Positions 32,246 to 39,789 of a stretch of 64,000 nt of DNA are shown piece after piece. Positions within the stretch are counted from its first letter, which is position 1, and every line of letters starts with the position of its first letter. The notes beneath the pieces are model-generated. The model searched no databases, was not told where the DNA came from, and saw only the letters and a list, made by a program, of their open reading frames with translations. The position numbers were made by a program, and so were the translations under genes. This DNA is from Saccharothrix obliqua (GTDB taxonomy: Bacteria; Actinomycetota; Actinomycetes; Mycobacteriales; Pseudonocardiaceae): NCBI RefSeq assembly GCF_019375475.1, contig NZ_JAHXGQ010000002.1, positions 248,001-312,000 of the forward strand. The letters are read 5' to 3'.

Positions 32246-33387
32246 GACAGCTCCTTCGTCACGGACCACGTGGTCACCGGCATGTGCGGTCGCCAGCCGG
32301 TGAAACCCCCGATCTCGGTGTCCCGGTGCACCGACAGCCGGGTGAGCGCACCGCCCAGCTCGCCGCGCCACCGGGTCAGCACGGCCTCCGACTCCAACGT
32401 CACGGCGTTGGCCACCAGGCGCCCGCCGGGGCGCAACGCGTCCCAGCAGCGCTCCACCACACCGGGCGCGGTCAGCCCGCCGCCGATGAACACCGCGTCG
32501 GGCGGTTCCAGGTCCAGCGCCGCCGGGCTCTCCCCCACGACGACCCGCACGCCCGGCACGCCCAGCGCGACCGCGTTGCGGGTGATCCGCTCGGCACGCA
32601 CCGGGTCCCGCTCCACGGCGACCGCCCGGCACGCCGGGTGCGCCCGCGACCACTCGACGGCGATGCTGCCGGAACCCGCGCCCACGTCCCACAGCAGCTC
32701 GCCCGGCCGGGGCGCGAGCAACGCCAGCGTCACCGCCCGCACCTCGCGCTTGGTGAGCTGCCCGTCGTGCTCGTAGGCGTCGTCGGGCAGGCCCGGCGTC
32801 GTCGCGTACCCGCCCGGCCCGCACTCGACGGCCAGCACGTTCAACGGGTCCGCGGCGTGCACGTCGTGGTGGACGCGCTCGTCCGGTCCGCCGAGCTGTT
32901 CCAGCACGATCACGCGGGCGTCCCCCGCCAGCGCGGCGACCTCGGGCGGCGAACCGCCGAGCACCAGCACCCGCCGACCGGGGTGCAGGTGCGGCGTCAG
33001 CAGCGCCGCGGGCCTGCCCACCAGGTTCACCACGGCCACGTCGTCCACGGCCCAGCCGAGCCGGGCGCAGGCCAGCGAGACCGACGACGGGTGCGGCAGG
33101 ACGCGGAGGGCGTCCGCGCCGAGCAGCCGGACCAGGGTGCTCCCGATGCCGTGCCACATCGGGTCGCCGCTGGCCAGCACGCACCGCCGGCGGTCGGCGT
33201 GCTTTTCGAGCAGTCCGGCCAACGCGGGCACCAACGGCGTCGGCCACGGCACGCGCTCGAAGTCACCGGGCACCAGCGCGAGTTGCCGCGCGCTGCCGAA
33301 CACGACCTCGGCGGCGGCGATCTCGGCACGTGCCGCGGGTGGCAGCCCGGCCCAGCCGTCCGCGCCGATGCCGACGACGGAGATCAC
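32242..33387 (-). CDS. cobL: precorrin-6Y C5,15-methyltransferase (decarboxylating) CobL
   Basis: The 381-aa protein is the two-domain CobL: CbiE-like N-half ([35 protein letters not shown]) and CbiT-like C-half ([38 protein letters not shown]). It methylates C-5 and C-15 and decarboxylates the C-12 acetate. GTG 33387 overlaps the stop of the upstream PPOX gene by GTGA, and its stop overlaps cobM, so the order is PPOX-cobL-cobM in one operon. Confidence 0.94.
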   Translation of the reverse strand: MISVVGIGADGWAGLPPAARAEIAAAEVVFGSARQLALVPGDFERVPWPTPLVPALAGLLEKHADRRRCVLASGDPMWHGIGSTLVRLLGADALRVLPHPSSVSLACARLGWAVDDVAVVNLVGRPAALLTPHLHPGRRVLVLGGSPPEVAALAGDARVIVLEQLGGPDERVHHDVHAADPLNVLAVECGPGGYATTPGLPDDAYEHDGQLTKREVRAVTLALLAPRPGELLWDVGAGSGSIAVEWSRAHPACRAVAVERDPVRAERITRNAVALGVPGVRVVVGESPAALDLEPPDAVFIGGGLTAPGVVERCWDALRPGGRLVANAVTLESEAVLTRWRGELGGALTRLSVHRDTEIGGFTGWRPHMPVTTWSVTKELS

Positions 33388-33776
33388 ACCGTCCCCAGCA
33401 CGCGGCGCACCGCGATCTCCAGCACCACCCGCTGCGGGTTGGGCCGGGGTTGCCGGTAGCGCGCGGCGTACCGCCGCACGGCGTCAGCGACTTCTTCGGC
33501 CGAGTCGCGGACCACGGCCCGGCCTTCGAGCGTCGACCAGCGGGCCCCGTCCACCTGGCACACGGCCACCGGCGCGCCCTCCGGACCGGCGGCGAGCACG
33601 TTGCGCACCTTCTTCGAGCCGCGGGAGGCGATGATCCGCGCGGTCCCCGTGTCGACGTCCAGCGTGACGCCGACTGGGACGACGTGCGGCGTGCCGTCGG
33701 CGCGCGGGGTGGTCAGGGTGCACAGGTGGTACTCCGTCCAGAACGTCCGGAAGTCCTCGCCTCTGGTCGACAACAT
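33384..33776 (-). CDS. PPOX-class F420-dependent oxidoreductase, first gene of cobL operon
   Basis: The 130-aa split-barrel protein belongs to the pyridoxamine-phosphate-oxidase-like F420/FMN superfamily: FRTFWTEYHLCTLTTPRADGTPHVVPVGVTLD, then ARIIASRGSKKVRNVLAAG, and WSTLEGRAVVRD. Members of this group often carry TIGR-type F420 annotation; the substrate is unknown. The four-base overlap with cobL suggests a job in or near corrin synthesis, for instance reduction or repair of an intermediate or flavin supply. ATG 33776 is preferred; GTG 33794 would add six residues. Confidence 0.82.
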   Translation of the reverse strand: MLSTRGEDFRTFWTEYHLCTLTTPRADGTPHVVPVGVTLDVDTGTARIIASRGSKKVRNVLAAGPEGAPVAVCQVDGARWSTLEGRAVVRDSAEEVADAVRRYAARYRQPRPNPQRVVLEIAVRRVLGTV

Positions 33777-34235
33777 GGGTGCATCATGCGGCACGACCGC
33801 TCTGCGACGGAAAACGTGACGCGCCGGTCTCGCTGGTCAGGCCCCAGCCGCTCGGGGCGGGCGCTGACGGAGTCGCCGGTGGCAGGCCGGCTCGGGCCCC
33901 CGATCACAGGCCATCCACCTATCTATCAGGCAGGCTCCCTGAAAGTTAGCCAGCCACCGCTCCCCGGCCCCGGTGTCCCTCCACACGCGTCGGTGGCGGT
34001 GCGGCCGGAGCACGGGAGACCGTTGGCGGTGCCGAGCGGGATGTCGTGGGCGAGCTGGTAGAGGAGGTTGTCGAAGACGCCCGTGGCCGACCTGTCGCCC
34101 GTCGCCCGGCTTGGCGCGCACCCCGGGCAGAAGAACGCGTTGCCCCGCCTGGTGTGCGGCACCCGACCCGGACGCCCACGAGGAGGCCGACGCGGTCCGC
34201 GACGCCGTGCGCGCCGCGGTCCACGAAGGGACGGC
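33777..34235. other. gene-poor gap with possible gene debris
   Basis: No complete gene is supported. Short protein-like pieces appear: on the minus strand around 34040-34150 a frame reads NAFFCPGCAP and, in another frame, FDNLLYQLAHDIPLGTANGL; on the plus strand near 34170-34240 a frame reads DAHEEADAVRDAVRAAVHEG ending at 34242. They are in different frames and look like decayed coding sequence. The 25-bp dispersed repeat lies at 33921-33945. Confidence 0.4.
33921..33945 (-). repeat. dispersed 25-bp repeat, copy 1 (inverted)
   Basis: The 25 bases match perfectly, in reverse orientation, the core shared by the copies at 44583-44607 and 45056-45080 (contains TCAGGGAGCCTGCCTGATAG). Flanks differ from the other copies. 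It contains CAGG/CCTG complementarity, so it may fold weakly. Confidence 0.8.
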
Positions 34236-34664
34236 TCAGTGACCGCGCAGGTGGTCCGGCCGGAACACCAGCGCCACGCTGTACAGCTCGGCGAACTTCT
34301 CGTTGGTGCCGAACGTCCGCGCAGCCAGTTCGCCGTACTTGGCGGTGAACGCCTCGTGCCGGTGGGCGGGCGGCGCGGACTCGTCCACGGCGAGGTCACC
34401 GGTCAGCACCAGCACCTCCTTGCCCAGGCCGTCGTCGTTGAGGTTGACCGACGTGCGCGGGTTGGCCTTCAGCCGTTCCAGGCGCTTCGCGGTGGGACGG
34501 CTGTAGAACAGCACGGTGTCGTCCTCCCAGAGGAACCACACCGGGGCCGGCTGCGGCGTGCCCGTCCGGTCGACCGACGTGACCCAGGCGATCATGTCCT
34601 CGCGCAGCTTGCGGGCCACCCGGGCGCCGAACTCGGTCGCGGGGTCGGGCAGAGCGAACGTCAT
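34236..34664 (-). CDS. PPOX-class F420-dependent oxidoreductase
   Basis: The 142-aa split-barrel flavin/F420 protein has EFGARVARKLREDMIAWVTSVDRTGTPQPAPVWFLWEDDTVLFYSRPTAKRLERLKANPRTSVNLN in the usual order (quoted pieces: EDMIAWVTSVDRTGTPQPAP; VLFYSRPTAKRLERL). This is the TIGR03667-like F420 group; the substrate is unknown. ATG 34664 has GGAGAAA 5 nt upstream. It is not related in sequence detail to the PPOX gene of the cobL operon and is separated from it by the gene-poor gap. Confidence 0.85.
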   Translation of the reverse strand: MTFALPDPATEFGARVARKLREDMIAWVTSVDRTGTPQPAPVWFLWEDDTVLFYSRPTAKRLERLKANPRTSVNLNDDGLGKEVLVLTGDLAVDESAPPAHRHEAFTAKYGELAARTFGTNEKFAELYSVALVFRPDHLRGH

Positions 34665-34719
34665 GCTTTCTCCAGTGGTCGAGGGTGAACGGCTGCGCAC
34701 AACGCCGTGGCGCACGCCA

Positions 34720-35808
34720 CTATTCCGCACCCGCCCGACGCAGCGCCGCCGCCACCATGGCCACCGTCTCGGCGCTCGTGGAAGCGTGCGGCGACAGGCG
34801 GACGCGACCGGACCGCTCGGTCGCCGTGACACCCGCCGCCGCCAGCGCCGCGCCCACCGCCGACGCGGGCACGCCGGGCAGCTCGAACGCCAGGACGCCC
34901 GCGCTCCGGTCCCGCGCCGACACGACGACGCCACCCGCCGACCGGACCACGTCGGCCAGTTCGCCGACCACCTCGGCGATCCGGTCGCCGAGCACCCGCA
35001 CGCCGACCGCCGCGACCAGCTCCAGCGCCACCGCCAGCGCACCCGCCGCCACCGGGCTCGGGTTGGTCAGCGACCAGGCCGCGGCGCTGTCCGCCGGCGG
35101 GTGCACCCGGTCGTCGAACGCCGTCGGGTCGGTCACGCCGGTCCACCCCGACAACACCGGCTCCAGGCGTTCCAGCGCGCGGTCGGACCACGCGGCGAAA
35201 CCCGTCGACCACCCGGCGCGCAGCCACTTCTGCCCGCCCACCACCAGCACGTCCGCCACGTGCCACGGCTCGTCCACCACGCCGAACCCCTGGATGCCGT
35301 CCACCACCAGCAGCCGGTCGCCGACAACGGCACGCAACGCCGCCAGGTCCGCCCGGTACCCGGTGCGGAAGTCGACGGCGCTCACCGACACCGCCACCAC
35401 GTCCGGCGTCAACGCGGCCCGCACCGCCTCCGGCGTCACCGGGCCCGGCTCCAACCAGCGCACCCGGGTGCCGGAGCGCACCCACGGGTACGTGTTCGAC
35501 GGGAACTCGGCACGCGACACCAGCACCTCGCCGGCCACCCCGAACGCCGCCTGGAACAGGCCCGTGCTGGTGTTCGGCAGCAGGGTCACCCGGTCGGCCG
35601 CGACACCGCACAACCACGCCGCCGCGGCCCGTGCCCGGCCCTCCTCCGCCATCAGCTCGTCCACCGTGCCGGGCCCCGCCTGCGCCGACCGCTCCAGCAG
35701 CCGGGTGGTGGCGGCGACCGCCGCGTGCGTCGGTGGACCGTAGCGGGCGAAGTCCAGGTAACCGGCGGGCTCGACGCATTCGACCAGGTAAGACACCGGA
35801 ACGCTCAC
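34720..35808 (-). CDS. PLP-dependent aminotransferase class V protein
   Basis: The 362-aa fold-type I PLP enzyme belongs to the class V group (cysteine desulfurase / isopenicillin-N epimerase-like). Features: LPNTSTGLFQAAFG (phosphate cup), VVAVSVSAVDFRTGYRADL, LLVVDGIQGFGV with the cofactor Asp, and VGGQKWLRAG with the Schiff-base Lys near residue 197. The reaction is unknown; no catalytic Cys loop typical of desulfurases is evident, which favours an epimerase or lyase-like role. GTG 35808 is chosen; a TTG at 35817 is an alternative. Divergent from thioredoxin. Confidence 0.83.
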   Translation of the reverse strand: MSVPVSYLVECVEPAGYLDFARYGPPTHAAVAATTRLLERSAQAGPGTVDELMAEEGRARAAAAWLCGVAADRVTLLPNTSTGLFQAAFGVAGEVLVSRAEFPSNTYPWVRSGTRVRWLEPGPVTPEAVRAALTPDVVAVSVSAVDFRTGYRADLAALRAVVGDRLLVVDGIQGFGVVDEPWHVADVLVVGGQKWLRAGWSTGFAAWSDRALERLEPVLSGWTGVTDPTAFDDRVHPPADSAAAWSLTNPSPVAAGALAVALELVAAVGVRVLGDRIAEVVGELADVVRSAGGVVVSARDRSAGVLAFELPGVPASAVGAALAAAGVTATERSGRVRLSPHASTSAETVAMVAAALRRAGAE

Positions 35809-35849
35809 GATCCGCAACCTAACAACCGACGGGGTGGGGAATTCCCGGG

Positions 35850-35874
35850 GTGTCCGGTTCGTTCGACTGGGTAT
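35850..35874 (+). promoter_or_regulatory. SigB/SigF-like promoter of thioredoxin
   Basis: GTGTCC, 13-bp spacer, GGGTAT, 38 nt upstream of the thioredoxin ATG. Together with 8436 it is the best match in the window to the shared pattern. Confidence 0.55.
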
Positions 35875-35912
35875 CCAGGGGTGCGAACCCCCAGCAGAGG
35901 CGAGGAGATCCT

Positions 35913-36275
35913 ATGGCCACGGTGGAGCTGACCGCGGAGAACTTCGACGACGTGGTCGGCGGCTCCGACATGGTCCTGGTGGACTTCTGGGCGGGCTGGT
36001 GCGGGCCGTGTCGCCAGTTCGCGCCGATCTACGAGAAGTCCGCCGAGAAGCACACGGACATCGTGTTCGGCAAGGTGGACACGGAGGACCAGCAGCAGCT
36101 GGCGGCGGCGTTCCAGATCCGGTCGATCCCGACCCTGATGATCGTGCGGGACGGCGTCGTGCTGTACGCCCAGCCGGGCGCGTTGCCGGAGTCGGCGCTG
36201 GAGGACCTGATCCAGCAGGCCCGCAACGTCGACATGGAGGAAGTGCGCAAGCAGGTCGCCGAGCAGAAGGCATGA
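35913..36275 (+). CDS. trxA: thioredoxin
   Basis: The 120-aa thioredoxin has the active site WAGWCGPCRQ with Cys30 and Cys33, and the cis-Pro loop IRSIPTLMIV. It reduces protein disulfides using thioredoxin reductase, which is not nearby. The C-terminus is longer than the minimal fold by a charged helix (ARNVDMEEVRKQVAEQKA). ATG 35913 has GGCGAGGAG upstream. The SigB-like promoter suggests induction under general or oxidative stress. A hairpin terminator follows. Confidence 0.93.
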   Translation: MATVELTAENFDDVVGGSDMVLVDFWAGWCGPCRQFAPIYEKSAEKHTDIVFGKVDTEDQQQLAAAFQIRSIPTLMIVRDGVVLYAQPGALPESALEDLIQQARNVDMEEVRKQVAEQKA

Positions 36276-36288
36276 CGAGTTCGCGCTG

Positions 36289-36312
36289 AGGGGGTCGGGC
36301 GGCCGACCCCCT
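36289..36312 (+). terminator. hairpin terminator after thioredoxin
   Basis: A perfect 10-bp stem (AGGGGGTCGG with CCGACCCCCT) with a 4-nt loop starts 14 nt after the stop codon. The rest of the gap to 36454 holds no feature I can name. Confidence 0.75.
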
Positions 36313-36454
36313 ACAGCCGCGCCCACGGGTTCCGCCCCGACCGGCGGCAGGCCGACACGGCGGCCCCGCCACACCTCCCCGACGACGGCGGGCGGCACCA
36401 ACGCCCGCCGCAGCCGGCACCGTCCCCCGGCGGGCCGGGCAGCCTCGCCCGCGC

Positions 36455-37462
36455 TCAGACGGTCAGCGGCAAGCCGAACAGCGGGAAGTGCGCTGCCTCC
36501 GCGAACGACGTGATCGACGCGATCAGCCCGTCGCGCAGCGTGAGGACGTTCACCGACCAAGCGGCGTGCGCGCCCGCCTCCTCGTCCCACAGGTAGCAGG
36601 CCACCGCGGGCTGCGCGTTGGCACTGGTCGGCAGGTGCCGCCACGAGCCGCAGGCCGTCAACGGCACGGTCACCGCGAAGTCCAGCACCGACTCCAGACC
36701 CGCGTACCAGTGCCGCATCGGCGGCATGGACCACGTCACGTCCTCGGTCAGCAGCGAGACCAGCAAATCCGCGTCCCCGCGTTCGAGAGCGGTGGCGAAA
36801 TCGCTGACTACCGCACGCAACCGCGCGTCGCCCGCCATGCGCAACGCCCGCTGCTGCGACATCGACGGCGCCTTCTCGGCAACCACCCGACGCGCGCGGG
36901 CTAGGGCCGAGTTCACGGCCGCGGTGGACGCGCCGAGGGTGTCCGCGATCTCCGCGGCGCTGAAACCCAGCACCTCGAACAACAGCAACGCGGCCCGCTG
37001 GTTGGCGGGCAGGTGGTGCAGCGCCGCCACGAACGCCAGTTCCACCGCCTCCCGCTGCTCGTACCGCGCGCCCGGACCGGCGAGCCCGGCATCGGGGTAC
37101 GGCCCGAGCCACGCGACGTCCGCGACCGCCGGGTTGTCCGGCACGGCCCGCTCGCTCGCCGGACCCAGGTCGACCGGCAGGGCGCGGCGCGCGCGGTGCT
37201 CCACGAGGTCCAGGCACGTGCGCGTGGCCACCGCGTACAGCCACGACCGCAGCGACCCGCGCCCCTCGAAGCGGGGCAACCCGCGCCACGCCCGCAGCAA
37301 CGCGTCCTGGAGCGCGTCCTCGGCGTCGTGCGCCGAACCGAGCATCCGGTAGCAGTGCGCGTGCAACTCGCGACGCAACGGCTCCACCAGCCTGGTGAAC
37401 GCGGCGTCGTCACCACCACGCGCACGGTCCAATTCGGTCGGTTCCGTGAGAACTTCCTCCAC
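36455..37462 (-). CDS. sigma-70 family factor with SnoaL-like C-terminus
   Basis: The 335-aa protein is an ECF-like sigma factor (SigG/ECF41-type layout). Region 2 is AAFTRLVEPLRRELHAHCYRMLGSAHDAEDALQDALLRAWRGL; region 4 is LPANQRAALLLFEVLGFSAAEIADTLGASTAAVNSALARARR. The last 120 aa form a SnoaL-like domain (LLTEDVTWSMPPMRHWYAGLESVLDF), which in related factors controls activity without an anti-sigma factor. GTG 37462 is chosen; longer starts run into the divergent hydrolase gene. The divergent alpha/beta hydrolase is the usual neighbour of such factors and a probable target. Confidence 0.88.
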   Translation of the reverse strand: MEEVLTEPTELDRARGGDDAAFTRLVEPLRRELHAHCYRMLGSAHDAEDALQDALLRAWRGLPRFEGRGSLRSWLYAVATRTCLDLVEHRARRALPVDLGPASERAVPDNPAVADVAWLGPYPDAGLAGPGARYEQREAVELAFVAALHHLPANQRAALLLFEVLGFSAAEIADTLGASTAAVNSALARARRVVAEKAPSMSQQRALRMAGDARLRAVVSDFATALERGDADLLVSLLTEDVTWSMPPMRHWYAGLESVLDFAVTVPLTACGSWRHLPTSANAQPAVACYLWDEEAGAHAAWSVNVLTLRDGLIASITSFAEAAHFPLFGLPLTV

Positions 37463-37530
37463 AAGCGACGATTCTGCACCGCGCCGGGAGTCATCACCTC
37501 CGAACGGTCCACAACCCACTGGAGGAAACC

Positions 37531-38337
37531 ATGACCACCGCCGGCAGCCTGCGTGTGGCCGACGCCGACCTGTACTACGAGCTGCGCGGCAGCGGCCCGC
37601 TGGTCGTGCTGGTCGGCGCGCCGATGGACGCGCGGGCCTTCGAACCGCTGGCCGCACTGCTCTCCGCCGACCACACGGTGCTGACCACCGATCCACGCGG
37701 CATCAACCGCAGCACCGTCGACGACCGGGAACGCGATTCGACGCCGGAGCTGCGGGCGGGCGACCTGCGCGACCTGATCCGGCACGTCGACGCGGGCCCG
37801 GCGGCGGTGCTCGGCTCCAGCGGCGGCGCGGTGAGCGCGTTGGCGCTCGCGCAGGCGCACCCGGCGGTGGTGCACACCGTCATCGCGCACGAACCGCCGC
37901 TGCTGAACCTGTTGCCGGACCGGGCCGCGCAGTGGGCGATGACCGACGAGGTCATCGCCGTGCACGAGGCGGGCGACCACCTGGCCGCGTTCCGGAAGTT
38001 CCTGGAGGCGGCGAACATCGTCCTGCCGGAGGAGGTCGTGCTCGGGATGATGAGCCACCGGACGCCGCAGGACGTGGCCGACTCCGACTACCAGCACCAC
38101 CGGATGCTGCGGCCCACCAGCCGGTGGGAACCGGACCTCGCGGTGCTGCGCGGCGGGACCACCCGCGTGGTGGTCGGCGTGGGCGAGGAGTCGGCCGGGC
38201 AGCTGTGCGACCGCACGTCCCGGGCCCTGACCGCGGAACTGGGCACCGAACCCGCGCTGTTCCCCGGCGGCCACGCCGGTTTCGCCGAAGTGCCGGAGGC
38301 GTTCGACGTCCGGCTGCGCGAAGTGCTCGCGGGCTGA
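37531..38337 (+). CDS. alpha/beta hydrolase
   Basis: The 268-aa hydrolase has the nucleophile elbow LGSSGGAVSAL (Ser near residue 95), the oxyanion region LVGAPMDAR, and the catalytic His in FPGGHAGF near the C-terminus. The substrate is unknown. GGAGGAAACC directly precedes ATG 37531. It is divergent from the SnoaL-type sigma factor, 68 bp away, and is likely transcribed by it. Confidence 0.87.
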   Translation: MTTAGSLRVADADLYYELRGSGPLVVLVGAPMDARAFEPLAALLSADHTVLTTDPRGINRSTVDDRERDSTPELRAGDLRDLIRHVDAGPAAVLGSSGGAVSALALAQAHPAVVHTVIAHEPPLLNLLPDRAAQWAMTDEVIAVHEAGDHLAAFRKFLEAANIVLPEEVVLGMMSHRTPQDVADSDYQHHRMLRPTSRWEPDLAVLRGGTTRVVVGVGEESAGQLCDRTSRALTAELGTEPALFPGGHAGFAEVPEAFDVRLREVLAG

Positions 38338-38343
38338 GTCGAT

Positions 38344-38465
38344 CAGGGGTCGCCGGCGGCAGGCGGGTCCACCCGTCCCTCTGCTTCCGGCGTCACGGCC
38401 CGTTGCCGTGCCGGTGAAACCCGGTGCGACCTGCTCTCACCTGACGGGTAGGCCGGCGACCCCTG
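38344..38465. other. structured intergenic element bounded by 14-bp inverted repeat
   Basis: CAGGGGTCGCCGGC (38344-38357) and GCCGGCGACCCCTG (38452-38465) pair perfectly around 94 nt. Internal stems include CACGGC/GCCGTG near 38391-38407 and GCGGGT/ACCCGT near 38364-38378. The element lies between the hydrolase stop and the DUF4235 gene. It may be a terminator, a small RNA or a riboswitch-like leader. Confidence 0.4.
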
Positions 38466-38493
38466 TGCGGCAGGGGTTCCCCGCGCCGCCGGG

Positions 38494-38518
38494 CGTACAC
38501 ATCCCGGTCCGCGGGTAA
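38494..38518 (+). promoter_or_regulatory. SigB-like promoter candidate (weak -35)
   Basis: CGTACA, 13-bp spacer, GGGTAA, 27 nt before the DUF4235 start. The -10 is good, the -35 poor. Confidence 0.3.
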
Positions 38519-38545
38519 CCCCCGTCCGACGAGAGGAGGTCCGTC

Positions 38546-38827
38546 GTGGCCAGGTTGCTGTACCGCCCGCTGGGGATGCTGTTCAGCGTGCTCGGCGGTA
38601 TCGCCGCGAGCCGGGTGTTCGCGCAGGTGTGGAAGCTGATCAGCGGTGACCGGGTCGCGCCCGCCGCGACGCAGCGGGACCGCGGCTGGGGCGAGGTGCT
38701 GCTCGCCGCGACCGTGCAGGGCGCGGTGTTCGGACTGGTGAAGGCCGCGATCGACCGGGGTGGCGCGGTCGGCTACGACAAGCTCACCGGCGAGTGGCCG
38801 GGCGACACGAAGGACGTCGACCGGTAG
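38546..38827 (+). CDS. DUF4235 small membrane protein
   Basis: The 93-aa protein fits DUF4235: LLYRPLGMLFSVLGGIAASRVFAQVWKLISG, a polar loop, then GWGEVLLAATVQGAVFGLVKAAIDRGGAVGYDKLTGEWPGD. It should have two membrane helices. Function unknown; such genes are often stress induced in actinobacteria. GTG 38546 follows GAGAGGAGG. Confidence 0.85.
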   Translation: MARLLYRPLGMLFSVLGGIAASRVFAQVWKLISGDRVAPAATQRDRGWGEVLLAATVQGAVFGLVKAAIDRGGAVGYDKLTGEWPGDTKDVDR

Positions 38828-38833
38828 TCCGGG

Positions 38834-38861
38834 CGCGCCGGTGTCCCCCGACGCCGGCGCG
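38834..38861. terminator. bidirectional hairpin between convergent genes
   Basis: CGCGCCGG (38834-38841) pairs with CCGGCGCG (38854-38861), extended by imperfect pairs. It lies between the stops of the DUF4235 and enoyl-CoA hydratase genes. Confidence 0.6.
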
Positions 38862-38875
38862 TCCGTCCAAGCGGG

Positions 38876-39631
38876 TCAGAAGTTCGGCGACCGCTTCTCC
38901 AGGAACGCCGCGACGCCCTCCACGTACTCGTCGCTGTGCACCGCTTCGTCGTACAACGCCCGCACGGCATCGTCTTCCTCGTGGTGGCCGTCGGTGATGC
39001 GGTCGACGATGGTCTTCGCCCCGCGCACGCTGACCTGCGCCCGGGACGCGATCACGTCGGCCAGTTCCCGCACCCGTGCGCCCACATCGGCGTGCACCTC
39101 GTTCACCAGGCCGATCCGCAGCGCGGTGGCGGCGTCGATCAGCTCCGCCCCGAACAGGATCTGCTTCGCCCACGCCGGTCCCACGACGTCCACGAGCCGT
39201 TTGGTGGACGAGAAGTGGTAGACGATGCCCAGCTTCGCCGGTGTGATGCCGAACCGCGCGTCCTCGGCGGCGATCCGGATGTCGCACGCCAGCGCGATCT
39301 CACAGCCCCCGCCGACGCAGTAGCCGCTGACCGCGGCGATCGTGGGCTTGCCGAGCCCGGCGATGGCGCGTTCACCGCCGTGCACTGCTTCGCTGTAGCG
39401 GGCGGCGCCGTCCGCGCCCCTGCGCAACGTCGAGAACTCGCTGATGTCCGCACCCGCCGAGAAGTGCTCGCCGCCCCGGACCACCAGCACCCGCACCGCC
39501 GGGTCGTCCCGCACCCGCGCCAGCAGGCCCGGCAACGCCGACCACATGGCGTAGCTCATGGCGTTGCGCTTGGCCGGCCGGTCGATGGTCAGGGTGGCGA
39601 CCGGGCCGGTCGTGTCCAGTCTCAACGTCAT
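38876..39631 (-). CDS. enoyl-CoA hydratase/isomerase (crotonase)
   Basis: The 251-aa crotonase-fold protein has the oxyanion-hole segments GGEHFSAGADISEF and VSGYCVGGGCEIALACDIRIA. Position GITPAKLGIVYHFSSTKRL replaces the usual Glu-rich ARFGQPE motif of true hydratases; the downstream catalytic acid is not clear, so hydratase, isomerase and other crotonase reactions are all possible. ATG 39631 lacks a strong ribosome binding site. Single gene, no fatty-acid operon partners. Confidence 0.85.
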   Translation of the reverse strand: MTLRLDTTGPVATLTIDRPAKRNAMSYAMWSALPGLLARVRDDPAVRVLVVRGGEHFSAGADISEFSTLRRGADGAARYSEAVHGGERAIAGLGKPTIAAVSGYCVGGGCEIALACDIRIAAEDARFGITPAKLGIVYHFSSTKRLVDVVGPAWAKQILFGAELIDAATALRIGLVNEVHADVGARVRELADVIASRAQVSVRGAKTIVDRITDGHHEEDDAVRALYDEAVHSDEYVEGVAAFLEKRSPNF

Positions 39632-39650
39632 GGCTGGAGAGTAGGGCGGA

Positions 39651-39698
39651 CCGCCGCGCCCGGCGTCGTGAGGGGCCTCACGACGCCGGGCGCGGCGG
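39651..39698 (-). terminator. perfect 23-bp hairpin
   Basis: Arms 39651-39673 and 39676-39698 are exact complements (ends CCGCCGCGCCCGG and CCGGGCGCGGCGG) with a tight loop. It follows the secreted protein gene by about 90 nt and precedes the enoyl-CoA hydratase start by 20 nt, so it insulates the second gene. A further hairpin GGTGGCC/GGCCACC lies near 39750. Confidence 0.8.
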
Positions 39699-39789
39699 CA
39701 CCACGGTCCTGGCCGGAGCGCGGGGCCGGTCCCGCCCGGACGGGCCGGCGGTGGCCGGCGGCCACCGGGTGGGGTGACGGCCCGGTGGA

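Noticed and set aside
38344..38465. TPP riboswitch before DUF4235
   Set aside because: An ACCTGA...GGGTA-like stretch is present but the essential CTGAGA segment and a thiamine gene are absent.
38876..39631. Fatty-acid beta-oxidation operon at 39 kb
   Set aside because: The crotonase gene stands alone with insulating hairpins on both sides and no thiolase or dehydrogenase nearby.
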